The position numbers and the translations under genes are program-made. The notes under the pieces were generated by a model. The model saw only the letters and a list, made by a program, of their open reading frames with translations, was not told the origin of the DNA and did not search any database. Of a stretch of DNA of 64,000 nucleotides, positions 33,240 to 43,990 are shown piece by piece; positions within the stretch are counted from its first letter, which is position 1; each line of letters starts with the position of its first letter. The DNA comes from Symbiodinium natans (Eukaryota; Sar; Dinophyceae; Suessiales; Symbiodiniaceae), in NCBI GenBank assembly GCA_905221605.1, contig CAJNDS010002136.1, forward strand, positions 70,001 through 134,000. Reading direction: 5' to 3'.

Positions 33240-34480
33240 CATAGGGCTAAGGTTTGAAGGTTTAGGGCTTCAGGTTGAGGCATTAGAACCTGAGCCGGCA
33301 ATTAAAACTAAACCCTTAACCTTTAAACCCTATAGGGTTAAGGTGTTAAGGTTTAGGGTTTACGATTTAGGAATTCAAACTTGAGCCGGTAGTTCAGCCT
33401 AAACTCTCGACCTTTCAACCCTATAGGGTTAAGGTTTCAAGGCTTAGGGCTCAAGATTTAGTCATTTAAAGCTAAGCCCATAGAGTTTAAACCTCAAGGG
33501 TTTAAGGTTTATAGGTATGAAAACATGAACCCTAGACCCTCTAGGGGTCTAAAAAGTTCAAGGGTGTTCAGCCCACAGACGCTGAAGGTATAAATGCCCA
33601 GCATTGAAACCTTGAAGCCCTAATGAGGGTTTTTTAAAGGTTTAAGGTCTGGGGATTGAAACCTAGGTTTGGGCATTCAAACTGGTTTAAGCCTTAATCC
33701 CTGTAGGGCTAGGTATTTAAACCGAATAGCTTCCCTTGAAACGCTATAGGTTTAAAGGTTGAGGTTCAAAACCTTTAAGCCTCTGGGGTTTAAAGGTTTA
33801 GGTTTTTGCAGAGTTTGTCTACCCTATGCGGGGTAGCCCTATAGGGTTTTAACGCTATAGGGTTCAAGGTTCAGGGTTTAAGAGGGCATTGCAACAACCC
33901 AACCCTAAACCCTCAGGGATTGAACCCCTTTACTGTTATCCTTAAGCCTTAAAGCATTTAGGGTTTAGGGTTATAACGCCGAAGAACCCTCAGGGATTTA
34001 ACCCCTTTACTGCTTTCTTCCAGGCTGAAAGCATAAACGGTTTAGGGTTATAACGCTGAAGAACCCTCAGGAGGTTAACCCCTTTACTGTTTTCCTTAAG
34101 CCTTAAAGCATATAGGGTGTAGGGTTATCACGCTGAAGGTATAAATGCCCAGACCTTAGGTACATCAGGCTTAGGCATTAAAACCTTTAAGCCCTATAAG
34201 GTTGTTAAAGGTTTAAGGTCAAGCCTTAAACCCTATAGGGCCCTATAGGGTTACGGTTTTTTCAGGGTTTATCAACCCTAAACGCTATGAGGGGTTTAAG
34301 GTTTAGGGTTGAAGGTTCAGGGCATTGCAAAAACATAACCCTAAACCCTCAGGGATTTAACCGCTTTACTGTTTTCCTTAAGTCTTCAGGCATATAGAGT
34401 TTAGGGTTATAACGCCAAAATCTATAGGGCCTAAATCCTAACCGTAAATCCCATAGAGTTCTGCCTATGTTTGTAGGCCT
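33240..34480. repeat. CCCTATAGGG-rich stretch with a 78-bp tandem repeat
   Basis: Degenerate telomere-like words mixed with CCCTATAGGGTT palindromes. Between 33907 and 34140 a 78-bp unit (AACCCTCAGGGATTTAACCC ... GGGTTATAACGC) is repeated three times, with a fourth copy near 34341. Confidence 0.7.
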
Positions 34481-34984
34481 CGCCTCCTGTGGAAATGCAA
34501 AGGAAAAGTAGAATAAGTACCCACGGCATGTATGTATATAGGGTATATATGTATTGCATATCAAATACAGATAATGGAGATCCTCGAACCATAAGACTAT
34601 GAAGTATTCGAGCGCAAAAGGTGATGCGGAAAAAATCATGTACTGTAAGCCCCGGGGACGCGAGAATACTATGAGCAAAGACCTTTTCACTATTTCCCTC
34701 TTTATTGCCGGTTCGGTGTCTTGGGTTGGTGCAGGATCGGTTACCTATTGTTACGAGGGACTAGATCGGAAGGGATTCTGGATCGTAAAAGCATTACAAA
34801 AGGGCAGATCTCTGGGGGGGGGAAGCATATATATATATATATGGTACCCCCCCCCCAGTGACCTACCCTTTTTCGCCTTGTCTCAAGTCACCCAGCTGCA
34901 CTGCAAGCAAACTCGGTGTGCAATATAGCGTATTTCCTAGGGCGTAGACTAGAATACAACTAAAATCGCATACACGGGACAGTA

Positions 34985-35275
34985 GAAAAACCAAAAAAAA
35001 AACAAAACCAAAAAAACCAAAAAACCAAAACCAAAAAAACCAAAAAACCAAAACCAAAAAAATCAAAAAAACCAAAACCAAAAAAACAAAAAAAACCAAA
35101 AAAAACAAAGCCAAAAAAACCAAAAATACCAAAAAACACCAATTTTCCGGGACTCTCAGGAAATCCCTATGAGGCTTCTCCAAGAGTCCCGGAAAATTGG
35201 TGTTTTTGGTATTTTTGGTTTTTTTGGTTTTGGTGTTTTTGGTTTTTTGGTTTTGGTATTTTGGCTTTTTGGTTC
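34985..35275. repeat. Large foldback of CCAAAAAA and TTTTTTGG arrays
   Basis: The left arm is (CCAAAAAA)n ending ACACCAATTTTCCGGGACTC. The right arm is GAGTCCCGGAAAATTGGTGT followed by (TTTTTTGG)n. The loop is about 25 bases, so a long RNA or DNA hairpin can form. Confidence 0.85.
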
Positions 35276-36021
35276 GCCTTCACGGTCACGAGGCAACAAC
35301 TACGCATTTTTAAGTGTGCTTATGCTAATTGTGCTTTTCAGAAATAGTATACAAGTGGTCTTTCTAGTGCTTCAGAACTATTTGTTTCGGTATTATGTAA
35401 GTAGAGCCGCTAGTGTTTAGTGCATCTTTTGGTTGTACTCAAGTGTAGTAGACCTTATTCAGCCATTACTTGGTGCTCTGGTAGCTCAATTCGCATGGAT
35501 AATATTTGCCGGGTACTTGCGATTAATTATCTAGAAGCAGCATTTGCAATACTTGTCTTGAGAAAAAACATTTATTGCTTAGAATTGTTTGCTTAAAAAG
35601 TGACTCCTACTCGTCCAGGAATACCCCAAAACCCTATAATCCAAACTTTAGCAGAGATTCTCCTGAAAAGCTTGCTTGCTTTTGGATGTGTTTATGTATT
35701 TGTGAATTTGCTTGTGTATGGCCTTCACTAAGTACTTTTCTAGGATTCTTGTGCATTTTTTAGGCCTGATTGTGCAAGTTGCGTTTTTCAGGCATAGTAA
35801 AAAAAGTGTGGTCTTTATTGAATACTTCAGACATCTTTGTTTCATCGTTATGTAAGTAGAACCGCTTCTATTTCCATTATTGTGCATTTTTTATGCTTGC
35901 TCATGCAAATTGTGCTTTTCAGACATAGTATATAAGTGGTCTTTAGTGAATACTTCAGCAATCTTTGTCTCATTGTTATGTAGGTAGAACCGTTTCCATT
36001 CCCGCAAGTGTTTTTTTCGTA

Positions 36022-36760
36022 TTTGGTTGAGTATGGTCCTTTAAATAGTATTCATTTGAGTCAAATTGGGCTATTTGCTTAAGAATTCCTCTAGTAGTTA
36101 AATTCGCATAGAATGAATACTTAAAAAAATTGTTTCATGAATATGTAAACATAAGGTGTTTCATTTGACTTTGCAGATAGTACTTCAATAATACTTTGCC
36201 TGGTATAAACACAACTGTTTCAATGCATTAGTTGCTCAACAAAGCACTATTTGCCCTTTAAACCACACTTTGCCATGTGTTGGTTGAATGTGGTGCTTCT
36301 TTCGTATTTTGGTTGAGTATGGTCCTTTGGGCTATTTGCTTAATAATTTCTCTAGTAGCTAAATTCGCATAAAATGATTATTTCAAAAATAAAAACGGTT
36401 CATGAATATGTAAACATAAGGTATTTCAGTGGACTTTTCAGAGAGCATACTTTGCCTAGTACAAACACAATTGTATAAATACAGTATTTGCACTTTAAAC
36501 GCACACTTTGCCATTTTTTGGTTGAGAATGGTGTTTGTTTCGTATCTTGGTTGAGTATGCTCCCTTAAATAGTATTCACTTGAGTCAAATTGGGCTCTTT
36601 GCTTAATAATTACTCTAGTACCTAAATTCGCATAGAACCAAGAAAAATGTTTCACTATTTGATTAATACCCTGCCTCGTACAAACACAATTGTATAAATA
36701 AATTAGTTGCTCAACAAAACATTAATTGCCCTTGAAACGCATAACTTGCATAGAAAAACA
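36022..36760. repeat. AT-rich tandem repeat, period about 240-290 bp
   Basis: Three copies start with GGTTGAGTATG at 36022, 36311 and 36550. Shared words include TTGGGCTATTTGCTTAATAA and AAACACAATTGTATAAATA. Shorter related repeats (AGACATAGTATATAAGTGGTC) lie at 35336-36000. Confidence 0.75.
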
Positions 36761-37312
36761 CTGATCTAAACATCTAAAAACAGCATTGTCCGCTTCAGAT
36801 TCAAAATGTAGATTCTTCCAATGCTGGCTTATCGGGGTCTGTGAGGTAGGTGTCCCAGTAACTGTCCTTCATTACCCGGGCTACTTTTGGGCCTTCTTTG
36901 TTATTTTTTGTTAAAAAGGCCTAAAAAGGCCTAAAAAGGGTAGGTCGCTGGGGGGGGGGGGTGCATACATATATATATATATATGCAAATGTTTGCATGC
37001 CCTAGATCTCATACAGAGCACAAGGGCTGCCGAACACACCCCACACAATGCAGCATTCTCCATGTCCTAGACAACACGAAAATGGCAGACCTATTTGGCC
37101 TGCAGAGAGTTTACGAGCCTACAACGTAACCTACCCCGTAAAACCTGAACCCAAAGTTTCAGCTGCAGGGGCCGGTGGTGTCGGAACACTTGTCCTGGGC
37201 TAGCCGAGGTTGCTCACGCGCCCATGCGTCTCTTGGCAGCTGGGAGAATTTTGAAGTGGGGAACTTCACACTGACGAGAAGAACGCAAGGAGATAAATCC
37301 TCAGGGCAAGGT

Positions 37313-37428
37313 GATATAGGGCCCTTTATGATTAGAATAGGCTTTTGAGGCCTATTATAGTATAACAGTATACTATTTAGGGATCATAGGCGAATACTGT
37401 CAGGAATTATTCCGACCCCGATGATATT
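37313..37428. mobile_element. Family D element next to an exon-like segment
   Basis: GATATAGGGCCCTTTATGAT at the left and ATTCCGACCCCGATGATATT at the right. On the minus strand it starts two bases after the presumed GC donor of exon 37483-37431. Confidence 0.6.
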
Positions 37429-37430
37429 GC

Positions 37431-37483
37431 GTCAAGGAGCCGAGCCAGAGTGCTTTGAAGCGCTCGAAGTCGAGGAAATGTCC
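37431..37483 (-). CDS. Exon-like segment, function unknown
   Basis: Reads GHFLDFERFKALWLGSL from an AG acceptor (37485-37484) to a GC donor. Aromatic-rich and helical. No family recognised. Confidence 0.4.
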
Positions 37484-37677
37484 CTGGGTCTCCAGCCCTT
37501 AGATTTTGTCTGTTGAGAAGAGTCCAGTCACAAATTCTCGGGAAAAATGACCCTAGGATTGAGAATTGTTGGGGTTTGGGATTAAATTAGGGGGGCCCCG
37601 CCGGCCTAAGAGCCTTTACAGGGCTTCAGCTCTTGCAAAGCCCACACCTTGACTAAGATGTTCTGAGAAGAACTTGC

Positions 37678-37793
37678 CCTAAACCCTAAACCCTAAACCC
37701 TAAACCCTAAACCCTAAACCCTAAACCCTAAACCCTAAACCCTAAACCCTAAACCCTAAACCCTAAACCCTAAACCCTAAACCCTAAACCCTA
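37678..37793. repeat. Telomere-type tract (CCCTAAA)n, 116 bp
   Basis: About sixteen perfect units. Confidence 0.97.
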
Positions 37794-37849
37794 GCCGGAG
37801 AGCCTTCCATGTACAGCCGCATCCAGGTCCTGAGGCTTCTAGGCTAGAC

Positions 37850-37955
37850 CCAGGAGGAACCTAGGAATAAAAAAGGGTGCCCTTTTTGGTTGCAAGGGGC
37901 TTTTTAGGTAACCTGAACCCTAAAGAAGGGAATAAGGGCCTACTCTGGGTCCGAG
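37850..37955. mobile_element. Family F inverted-repeat element
   Basis: ACCTAGGAATAAAAAAGGGTGCC at the left and GGAATAAGGGCCTACTCTGGGT at the right. Sister copies are at 39256-39357 and 62807-62885; a half copy is at 23410-23461. Confidence 0.55.
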
Positions 37956-38402
37956 TAGGTCTAGGGAATCTTGGGTGTACAGTTCCGAAGTTCTCAAGGT
38001 TGCACCGTTGCATCCTAAACCCATGCTTGCCCTGGCACCAGGGGGCTTTGCGGATTGCGGGTCGAAGCAAATCCTTCCCCTTGGCATACATGGTTGATGA
38101 ATGGATGTTCAGAGCCTTTTGGTGCAACTTAGTTCGATATCGCTCTTCTGGTTTTGGACAACTGCGTGAGGGCCTCAGGACTCAGGACCACCCAGCAGGG
38201 CATGGTTTCCGTATGGGGTTGCAGTACGAGTAACGAACATTCAAAATCCGAAGAATGACCCCCTGTCGAACCCTTTTACGCGCTTGCCCTGTCAACCTCT
38301 GTGAGCCCCTATGCCTTGAGCGCCAAACTCTGAATGTTCAAACCCACACCACCAAGCCTACTGGCCCCGGTCCTCCCCCCAGCCGGGAAAAGGGAGTTCA
38401 GC

Positions 38403-38457
38403 CAGGTCCGCTTGGCCAAGCACTGCGCGCAAACAGCGTAGCCGCACCTGTCACGCA
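38403..38457 (-). CDS. Exon-like segment with a zinc-finger-like Cys pattern
   Basis: Reads RDRCGYAVCAQCLAKRTW between AG and GC signals. The CG-x2-VC-x2-C spacing resembles the middle of FYVE or related zinc fingers, but only one exon is visible, so the call is tentative. Confidence 0.35.
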
Positions 38458-39125
38458 CTTGAAGTTCACAGGTCGCAGGGTTTAGGGTTTAGGGTTTAGG
38501 GTTTAGGGTTTAGGGTTCAGAGTAGTATAAGCAACCTTACTCACCTGTATTCGGCAACATACCTCACCTGTATTCTGCAACAATTAAATATTCTAAACTC
38601 ACTGGCGGTGCTTCGTATCATTGACTGGTGGCTTCGTGCCACCACGGAACCTTCAAATTGGGTTCAGGTGTCGGTCTTCCGGGCCACATTGGCAGCTCTA
38701 GGGGGGGGGGGGAAGCTTCGACGAAGGGGCGTTTGTACATATACATATACCACGTATATGAATATACATATGTATGTGTATTATATATATATATGTATAT
38801 ATATATATATGTATGTATGTGCATGCTCTGGTAAAGATAGAGCCGGTGTTCCTGTACAGCCGGTGTTCCCGTACATACTTTCTTGGGTCTGTCCACTTGT
38901 ATGATACCTCGCAGTTTCGACATCGTACTGCGCAACAAAAATGCTTCTTCGATTAAGAATGTTTCCTCTTGGGAGGGGGGGGGGTAGAAGAGTTCCCCCA
39001 AAAAAGTTCAACCTATTCAACCGAGATCAGACCCGAAAGCCTACCCTTGATAAGACCCGAAAGCCAACACCCTGACTTCGAAGGCTTCCCCACGCTGTCC
39101 GGCGGTTCTGGGAAGTAACTATATA

Positions 39126-39236
39126 GAGATTTCCGACATTAGGGGGGGGTACCTTATTGGGGTCCTCATTATCAGGGAATCCTGCTATTTGGGGGTCTAT
39201 ATTGGGTCCCTTATTTTCGTAGTCTCCCATATGGGG
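39126..39236. mobile_element. Family A inverted-repeat element
   Basis: GAGATTTCCGACATTAGGGG at the left and CCCTTATTTTCGTAGTCTCCC at the right, with GGTACCTTATTGGGGTCC inside. Confidence 0.65.
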
Positions 39237-39255
39237 CTTACACTGGGCTGCCCAG

Positions 39256-39357
39256 TAACCTAGGCTGAAAAAGGGTGCCCTTTTTTGCTTAAAGGGGTTT
39301 ATAAGGGAACCTAAACTCCCCAAAAAGGGAATAAGGGTACTACTGGGCATCCTAGTA
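39256..39357. mobile_element. Family F inverted-repeat element
   Basis: ACCTAGGCTGAAAAAGGGTGCC at the left, GGAATAAGGGTACTACTGGGC at the right, only 20 bases from the family A element before it. Confidence 0.55.
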
Positions 39358-39530
39358 CAAGAAGTGCTGTCAAGGCCACACCAAGCAATGTGTTGGGTCG
39401 CCAACATCCAGGCCTCTGAACATCAAGTCTTCAGAGGGCTCGCAGCCAAAAAGCTACTTGGACTCTCTCACTGGTGGCAGCCCCAGGAAACCCTAAACCC
39501 TAAACCCTAAACCCTAAACCCTAAACCCTG

Positions 39531-39749
39531 AAAGCTCACCGGGATATACACCAAGCTCTGTCTTGGATTGACGCATGGGGTATATATCACAATCAAATGG
39601 CGGATCATTGGGCTCGTGAAGCTGCAAAGTTGTTACCTGCCTCTGCTCTGCAGGCTTTCCATTCTTTTCGGGCTGACACGTTATGTATTTCTGCTACCAA
39701 GGCTGCTGTCGCGGGTCTTCTTCGTGCTGTATGGGATGCTTTTCTCTAG
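39531..39749 (+). pseudogene. Fragment of a retrotransposon RNase H domain
   Basis: The plus frame begins right after a CCCTAAA tract and reads KAHRDIHQALSWIDAWGIYH, then NQMADHWAREAAKLL and further helix to a TAG stop. The N-x-x-AD-x-x-A-x-x-A pattern is the last catalytic block of RNase H as found in LINE-like elements. There is no start codon, reverse transcriptase or upstream part, so this is a 5'-truncated relic. Confidence 0.5.
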
Positions 39750-39993
39750 TTTTCTTCTATCTCACACGCCATCTGCAAGGGCAGGCAGATCATAGACTTT
39801 GGACCGTCCTGTTTTGAGTGCACGTGCCTAAACCCTAAAAAACCCTAAACCCTAAACCTCATGAATCGTGGAGGCGCGTGTATGTTCTCGTGGCCTAACG
39901 CAGCTTGGCCGCTGTGACTATGCTTCGACCCTAGGGTTTAGGGTTTAGGGCTATTCCTACTTGAGCTTCTGGCGCCTGCGTGTCCAATGAATT

Positions 39994-40092
39994 CATATGG
40001 GAGTTGCGACAATTCGGGACCCGAAATAGTAGGAATCCCAAGTAAGAAGGACCCCAGTAAGGTACCCCCGAATTTCGGAAACCCGCCCTATG
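39994..40092. mobile_element. Family A element, inverted copy
   Basis: CATATGGGAGTTGCGACAATT at the left and CCCCGAATTTCGGAAACCCGCC at the right. Confidence 0.6.
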
Positions 40093-40523
40093 AGCTATGA
40101 GCAAAGAAGTTGGCTGGCGCAAGTGCTCTCTCGAAGAACAGATGTGCTTGAACCAAGTCGCTTTCTCTTTCCTGTAGGCCCTCGAGGCAAACATTGCAGT
40201 GTTGGTGGCTCCGCCTGGGCGAAATGCGCTTTGGTCTCCTTTTGTACAGACATCGAAGGAAGCCATCAACAATTAAACCTTGAAGCCCCCAAACCCCAAA
40301 CCCCAAACCCTAAACGCTAAACCCTTATTCAAATCTGCTCCGAACATGTCAGGGCTTGCTGCTAACGCACAATGGGGTTTAGGGTTTAGGTTTAGGGTTT
40401 AGGGCTTAGGGTTTCGGGTTTAGGGTTTAAGTTTAGGGTTTAAGTTTAGGGTTCAGGGTTTGGGGACCTCAGCCCTAAAAGATTGTCTCCCAGAATGGCT
40501 CAAGGATCTTGAGCTGACGTTCT

Positions 40524-40755
40524 TAACCCTAAACCCTAAACCCTAAACCCTAAACCCTAAACCCTAAACCCTAAACCCTAAACCCTAAACCTTGAAACTC
40601 CCCCAGAACAAGGTCGCCCCCAAGCTGCACGAGGGCGCTGGTGGGAGCTGGCGCCTGCCCACCCTGGATGTTTAGGGTTTAGGGTTTAGGGTTTGGGGTT
40701 TAGGGTTTAGGGTTTGGGGTTTAGGGTTTAGGGTTTAGGAATTTAGGGTTTAGGG
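40524..40755. repeat. Inverted telomere-type tracts around a short unique segment
   Basis: CCCTAAA (40524-40590) and TTTAGGG with TTTGGGG variants (40673-40755) flank 40591-40672. The segment is open on the plus strand as NKVAPKLHEGAGGSWRLPTL after an AG acceptor, and also open on the minus strand, so an exon is likely but its strand is undecided. Confidence 0.7.
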
Positions 40756-41433
40756 CGAAGGATCAAAGAGGGTCAAGAGGGGTTTGAAGAAGTCAGGCCA
40801 ATGCAGGTTGGAGATAAGGCATGCATTTAGCCGAGGATGGTTTTCACCAGGCTTTTCGGGTTCAGCAGCGACGGATGGGCAAGTGTGCTACGCGCAACCC
40901 ACTCGGAAACAACACGGCCGCCCTAGTGAACTTCAGCCCTAAACCCTAAACCCCAAACCCTTAACGCTACACTCCAGGCCCTGAAATATTGAAGCCTATA
41001 GTGGCTAGTGTTGTGCTGTCTAGTGCTTCTGGGTTTTGGATGACTTTGGGGCGTTATAGGGGTTGAGGCCATGAGCCCCCCAAACCTCTCAACAGTTCAC
41101 GCAGGGCCGGGTTGCTCTGACGCTGTGGCCCAGTGGGCATTGCAACATGAGCTGGTTACCATGGCCTGCGTGGCTCGAGATTAGGGCTCGGCTTCTCAAC
41201 ATCTGGGGCTGGGCTGGTGGCATGCGGGGGTTTAGGGGTTTACGGGTTTAGGGGTTTAGGGTTGGGGATGAGATCGGAGCATATCGGACCTGTAGGTGGT
41301 TTAGGGGTTTAGGGTTTAGGGTTTAGGGCTCTACCAAGGGTGCCATGGAGGGATCCTGTTGCAAGGGGGGCCCTAAGGTGTTCACTTAGGAAAGCTGAGG
41401 GGTCAAGGTGTGGTGTTCATGCTGGCTCAAATA
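40756..41433. other. Unassigned spacer
   Basis: Unique sequence with short telomere tracts at 40935-40970 and 41225-41330. No convincing frame or element seen. Confidence 0.5.
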
Positions 41434-41538
41434 CGGGGCTTCCTAAATTAGGGGTACCTTATTGGGGTCCGTTTTATCAGGGAATCCCACTATTTGGGGA
41501 TCTAAGTTGGGGATCCCCTATTTTCGTAAACCCCCCAT
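41434..41538. mobile_element. Family A inverted-repeat element
   Basis: GGGGCTTCCTAAATTAGGGG at the left, CCCCTATTTTCGTAAACCCCCC at the right. Confidence 0.65.
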
Positions 41539-41622
41539 GCAGGTACTGGAAGGCTCGCCAGCAATCGCAAAAGTAGGATGAGCGCAGAGTCTCCGACCCT
41601 AAACCCTAAACCCTAAACCCTG

Positions 41623-41906
41623 TGCGGAGCTGCAACTGGTATTGTAGAAAAGAGTTAGTTGAGGGTTGGAAGGGTCAATGAACCCAGAAATCTTGTATGG
41701 CTCAAGATGGCCAAGAGCCGTCAGCTTTTGTTGAAAAAGTACGTACGCCTGGGGTTGGGTTTAACGGGTTGGAGTAGTCCCGTCCCTTCTCCCTTATCCT
41801 GTCCCCGTAGGGGTGGGTGTTCTTGTTTCTGGTTCGATCTGGGAAATCATATAGGCAACTGTTGAGGGTTGGTTTCTTTCCCTGTTCCCTTTCGGTTGCC
41901 CCCGTA
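41623..41906 (+). repeat. Left LTR
   Basis: 284 bp. Contains TGGCTCAAGATGGCC (41698-41712) and an open frame of about 70 residues shared with the right copy. Compared with it, it lacks two bases near 41660 and one near 41852. Confidence 0.75.
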
Positions 41907-41973
41907 GGTTATGAGCCCAAGTTAGGTTCCCTGCGGTTGAGTGTTGTCTTAAGATCTTTCGGATCAAGAAGCA

Positions 41974-42735
41974 ATGCCTTCTCCCAAGCGATGGCTCCAA
42001 CCTTCCTCGGATGGTGGACAGAATGGTGGAGCTGGAAATGGTGCAGCTGAGTCTCTGGGTGAAAGAGCGGTGCTGGAAGAGGTGATTCCCGGCGCTGAAG
42101 AACATCTGGAAGAAGCCTTGGTTGCGGAAAACCCCAATGTGGGTATGAATCCCAATGTGGATATGGTTAGCAATGGCAAAAAGAGGTCCCTAGAAAGGGA
42201 GTCCAGCAAGGATATTCCTGCAGAAAAAGAAGTGGTTGAGACTTCGGAGACGGAGGTTGCCGTTGAGGAGGAGATGAAAAAGGTCAAAAAGAAGAGGAAA
42301 GCTGCAGTTATCGAAGATCCTTACACTCTCATGGTTCCAAAGCCGAAGAAGATGCCGGCGATCATTGAGAAGGGTGGATCATCATCCAATGTGGTGGTCT
42401 CTGCAGTGGAAAAAGCCTCGAAAATGCGCACAAAGTCAAATGTCGGTGGAAAGACAAAGAAGAAGGAGAAAAGTCAGAGTCCCAAAAAGGAAGAGGTGGT
42501 AATGGTGCAAGGTCCTGAGGAAAAGGATCGTCCATCTGATGCGGATGCACCAGCGTCTACCACTGTGAATGCGGAGCTGGGTCAATCTTGCCAAGCGATT
42601 GAGGACGCAAAGAGAGAAGGATTGGTATCCTCAATTCAAAGGTGCGTGCAGGATCCTGTTCTTACAGTTTCAGACCTGGAGTATATTCTGCTGCAACTTC
42701 ACCTCAAAATTGCCAACAATCGGAAAAAGAAGTGA
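41974..42735 (+). CDS. Lys/Glu-rich protein of the LTR element, function unknown
   Basis: The 253-residue frame is hydrophilic, with basic clusters (KKVKKKRK near residue 104; KTKKKEKSQSPKKE near 159) and a C-terminal part that looks folded (LGQSCQAIEDAKREGLVSS, then VSDLEYILLQLHLK). It lacks the Cys-His knuckle of gag proteins and any polymerase motif. It is the only sizeable frame between the repeats. It may be a captured host gene or a diverged nucleocapsid-like protein. Confidence 0.6.
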   Translation: MPSPKRWLQPSSDGGQNGGAGNGAAESLGERAVLEEVIPGAEEHLEEALVAENPNVGMNPNVDMVSNGKKRSLERESSKDIPAEKEVVETSETEVAVEEEMKKVKKKRKAAVIEDPYTLMVPKPKKMPAIIEKGGSSSNVVVSAVEKASKMRTKSNVGGKTKKKEKSQSPKKEEVVMVQGPEEKDRPSDADAPASTTVNAELGQSCQAIEDAKREGLVSSIQRCVQDPVLTVSDLEYILLQLHLKIANNRKKK

Positions 42736-43106
42736 TTGGATGGTATGGATGAAGGGATGGTTTTTCTCTTTCTGGAGACAGGTGCGCTGGAACAGCCAAT
42801 GTGCTGACAATGTGGTGGTTACTATTAAGGGTATGGAAATCCCTGATAGTAGAAGTTAGTAGTTTTTCGCGTAGCGAAGACCACGGTTTGTGGTGAAGAA
42901 GGCCGAAGAGTCTTCAATGATAAGAGGATCATGGTGGAAAAAGATTCTCTGTGGTTAGTGTGTTTAGCCAATGTGCTATAATTTCGTCCTGGATGACGTA
43001 AAACCATATTGTGCATTTCAAGCAGCTGGCTGCTGCCTTAATGGCAGTTTTTGGCCAAAAGATCTGCACCTCCAATGTGTCCTAGGAAATCCTAGGACAG
43101 GGGGAG

Positions 43107-43393
43107 TGCGGAGCTGCAACTGGTATTGTAGAAAAGAGTTAGTGTTGAGGGTTGGAAGGGTCAATGAACCCGGAAATCTTGTATGGCTCAAGATGGCCAA
43201 GAGCCGTCAGCTTTTGTTGAAAAAGTACGTACGCCTGGGGTTGGGTTTAACGGGTTGGAGTAGTCCCGTCCCTTCTCCCTTATCCTGTCCCCGTAGGGGT
43301 GGGTGTTCTTGTTTCTGGTTCGATCTGGGAAATCCATATAGGCAACTGTTGAGGGTTGGTTTCTTTCCCTGTTCCCTTTCGGTTGCCCCCGTA
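43107..43393 (+). repeat. Right LTR
   Basis: 287 bp, nearly identical to the left LTR, implying recent insertion. It is followed by CCCTG and the continuation of the CCCTAAA tract. Confidence 0.75.
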
Positions 43394-43510
43394 CCCTGAA
43401 CCCTAAACCCTAAACCCTAAACCCTATAGCATGCTGCTTCGATGCCCAGCTCATTCAGCTACTAAGTGTTGCAGGCTTGGAGTTCCAGGAGAAAACTGTG
43501 TGAGCCCCGC

Positions 43511-43577
43511 CTTCCGTTATCTTCAGCATGCCGGCCATGTCGTCAGCCAGGATGAAGTTGTCTGGGTCCACGTGTAT
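43511..43577 (-). CDS. Exon-like segment, function unknown
   Basis: Reads IHVDPDNFILADDMAGMLK and then ITE, from an AG acceptor to a GC donor, and is bracketed by CCCTAAA tracts at 43399-43428 and 43635-43690. The composition is that of a folded domain, but I do not recognise it. Confidence 0.42.
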
Positions 43578-43990
43578 CTGGGTGCAGTCGCCGATTTGCA
43601 CAAGAATCGTGCAGGTAAAAGCATGCCACGCGATAAACCCTAAACCCTAAACCCTAAATCCTAAACCCTAAACCCCAAACCGTAAACCCAACCTGCATAC
43701 CCCGAATCCTGGCAGAGTGGGGCCTCAGTGCATCGTTGCCAGGTAAGTTTCCCCGCGCAGATCTCTACAAGGAGAGCTCCAAATACTGCCCATCCCGGGC
43801 CAAATTGGGGGTCGCCGTCAGCACTGCCTGTTCTACTGCGGAGCATGGAACCCAGAACTGCTAAAAGCTCGAGCATCCACGTCATTTCTAAACCCCACGA
43901 TGCTTCGTGCAGTTTAGGTTTAGGGTTTAGGTTTAGGATTTAGGGCTCAGGGGGTTTAGGTTTTCGGGATCTAGGGGTCGAGTTTTCGCG

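Larger units (their letters stand above)
32565..34822. mobile_element. 2.26-kb element with C-rich inverted ends in TA microsatellite
   Basis: The left end (C9, then AAAGATCTACCGTTT) is the inverted, imperfect partner of the right end (AAAAGGGCAGATCTCT, then G9). Both sides abut (TA)n ending in GGTA on the left and beginning with AAGCATATA on the right. The inside holds a palindrome cluster (32720-33200) and a CCCTATAGGG-rich stretch, but no transposase-like frame, so it would be non-autonomous. Confidence 0.6.
34847..36961. mobile_element. 2.1-kb element with C-rich inverted ends in TA microsatellite
   Basis: The left end (C10, then AGTGACCTACCCTTTTT) and right end (AAAAAGGGTAGGTCGCT, then G12) match inverted over more than 15 bases beyond the homopolymer. 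It is only 24 bases, mostly (TA)n, from the similar element ending at 34822, and its right side again meets (TA)n. The inside is AT-rich, without a transposase frame. Confidence 0.65.
41623..43393 (+). mobile_element. Short LTR retrotransposon (TRIM/LARD-like) inside a telomere tract
   Basis: Two direct repeats, 41623-41906 and 43107-43393, differ at only about four places. Each starts TG and ends TA. The element is flanked by CCCTG on both sides (41618-41622 and 43394-43398), a 5-bp target duplication in a CCCTAAA tract. A purine run (AGGACAGGGGGAG) stands just before the right repeat, as expected of a polypurine tract, and GGTTATGAGCCC just after the left one could be a primer site. No gag, protease or reverse transcriptase frame was found, so it would depend on another element. 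Confidence 0.75.
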
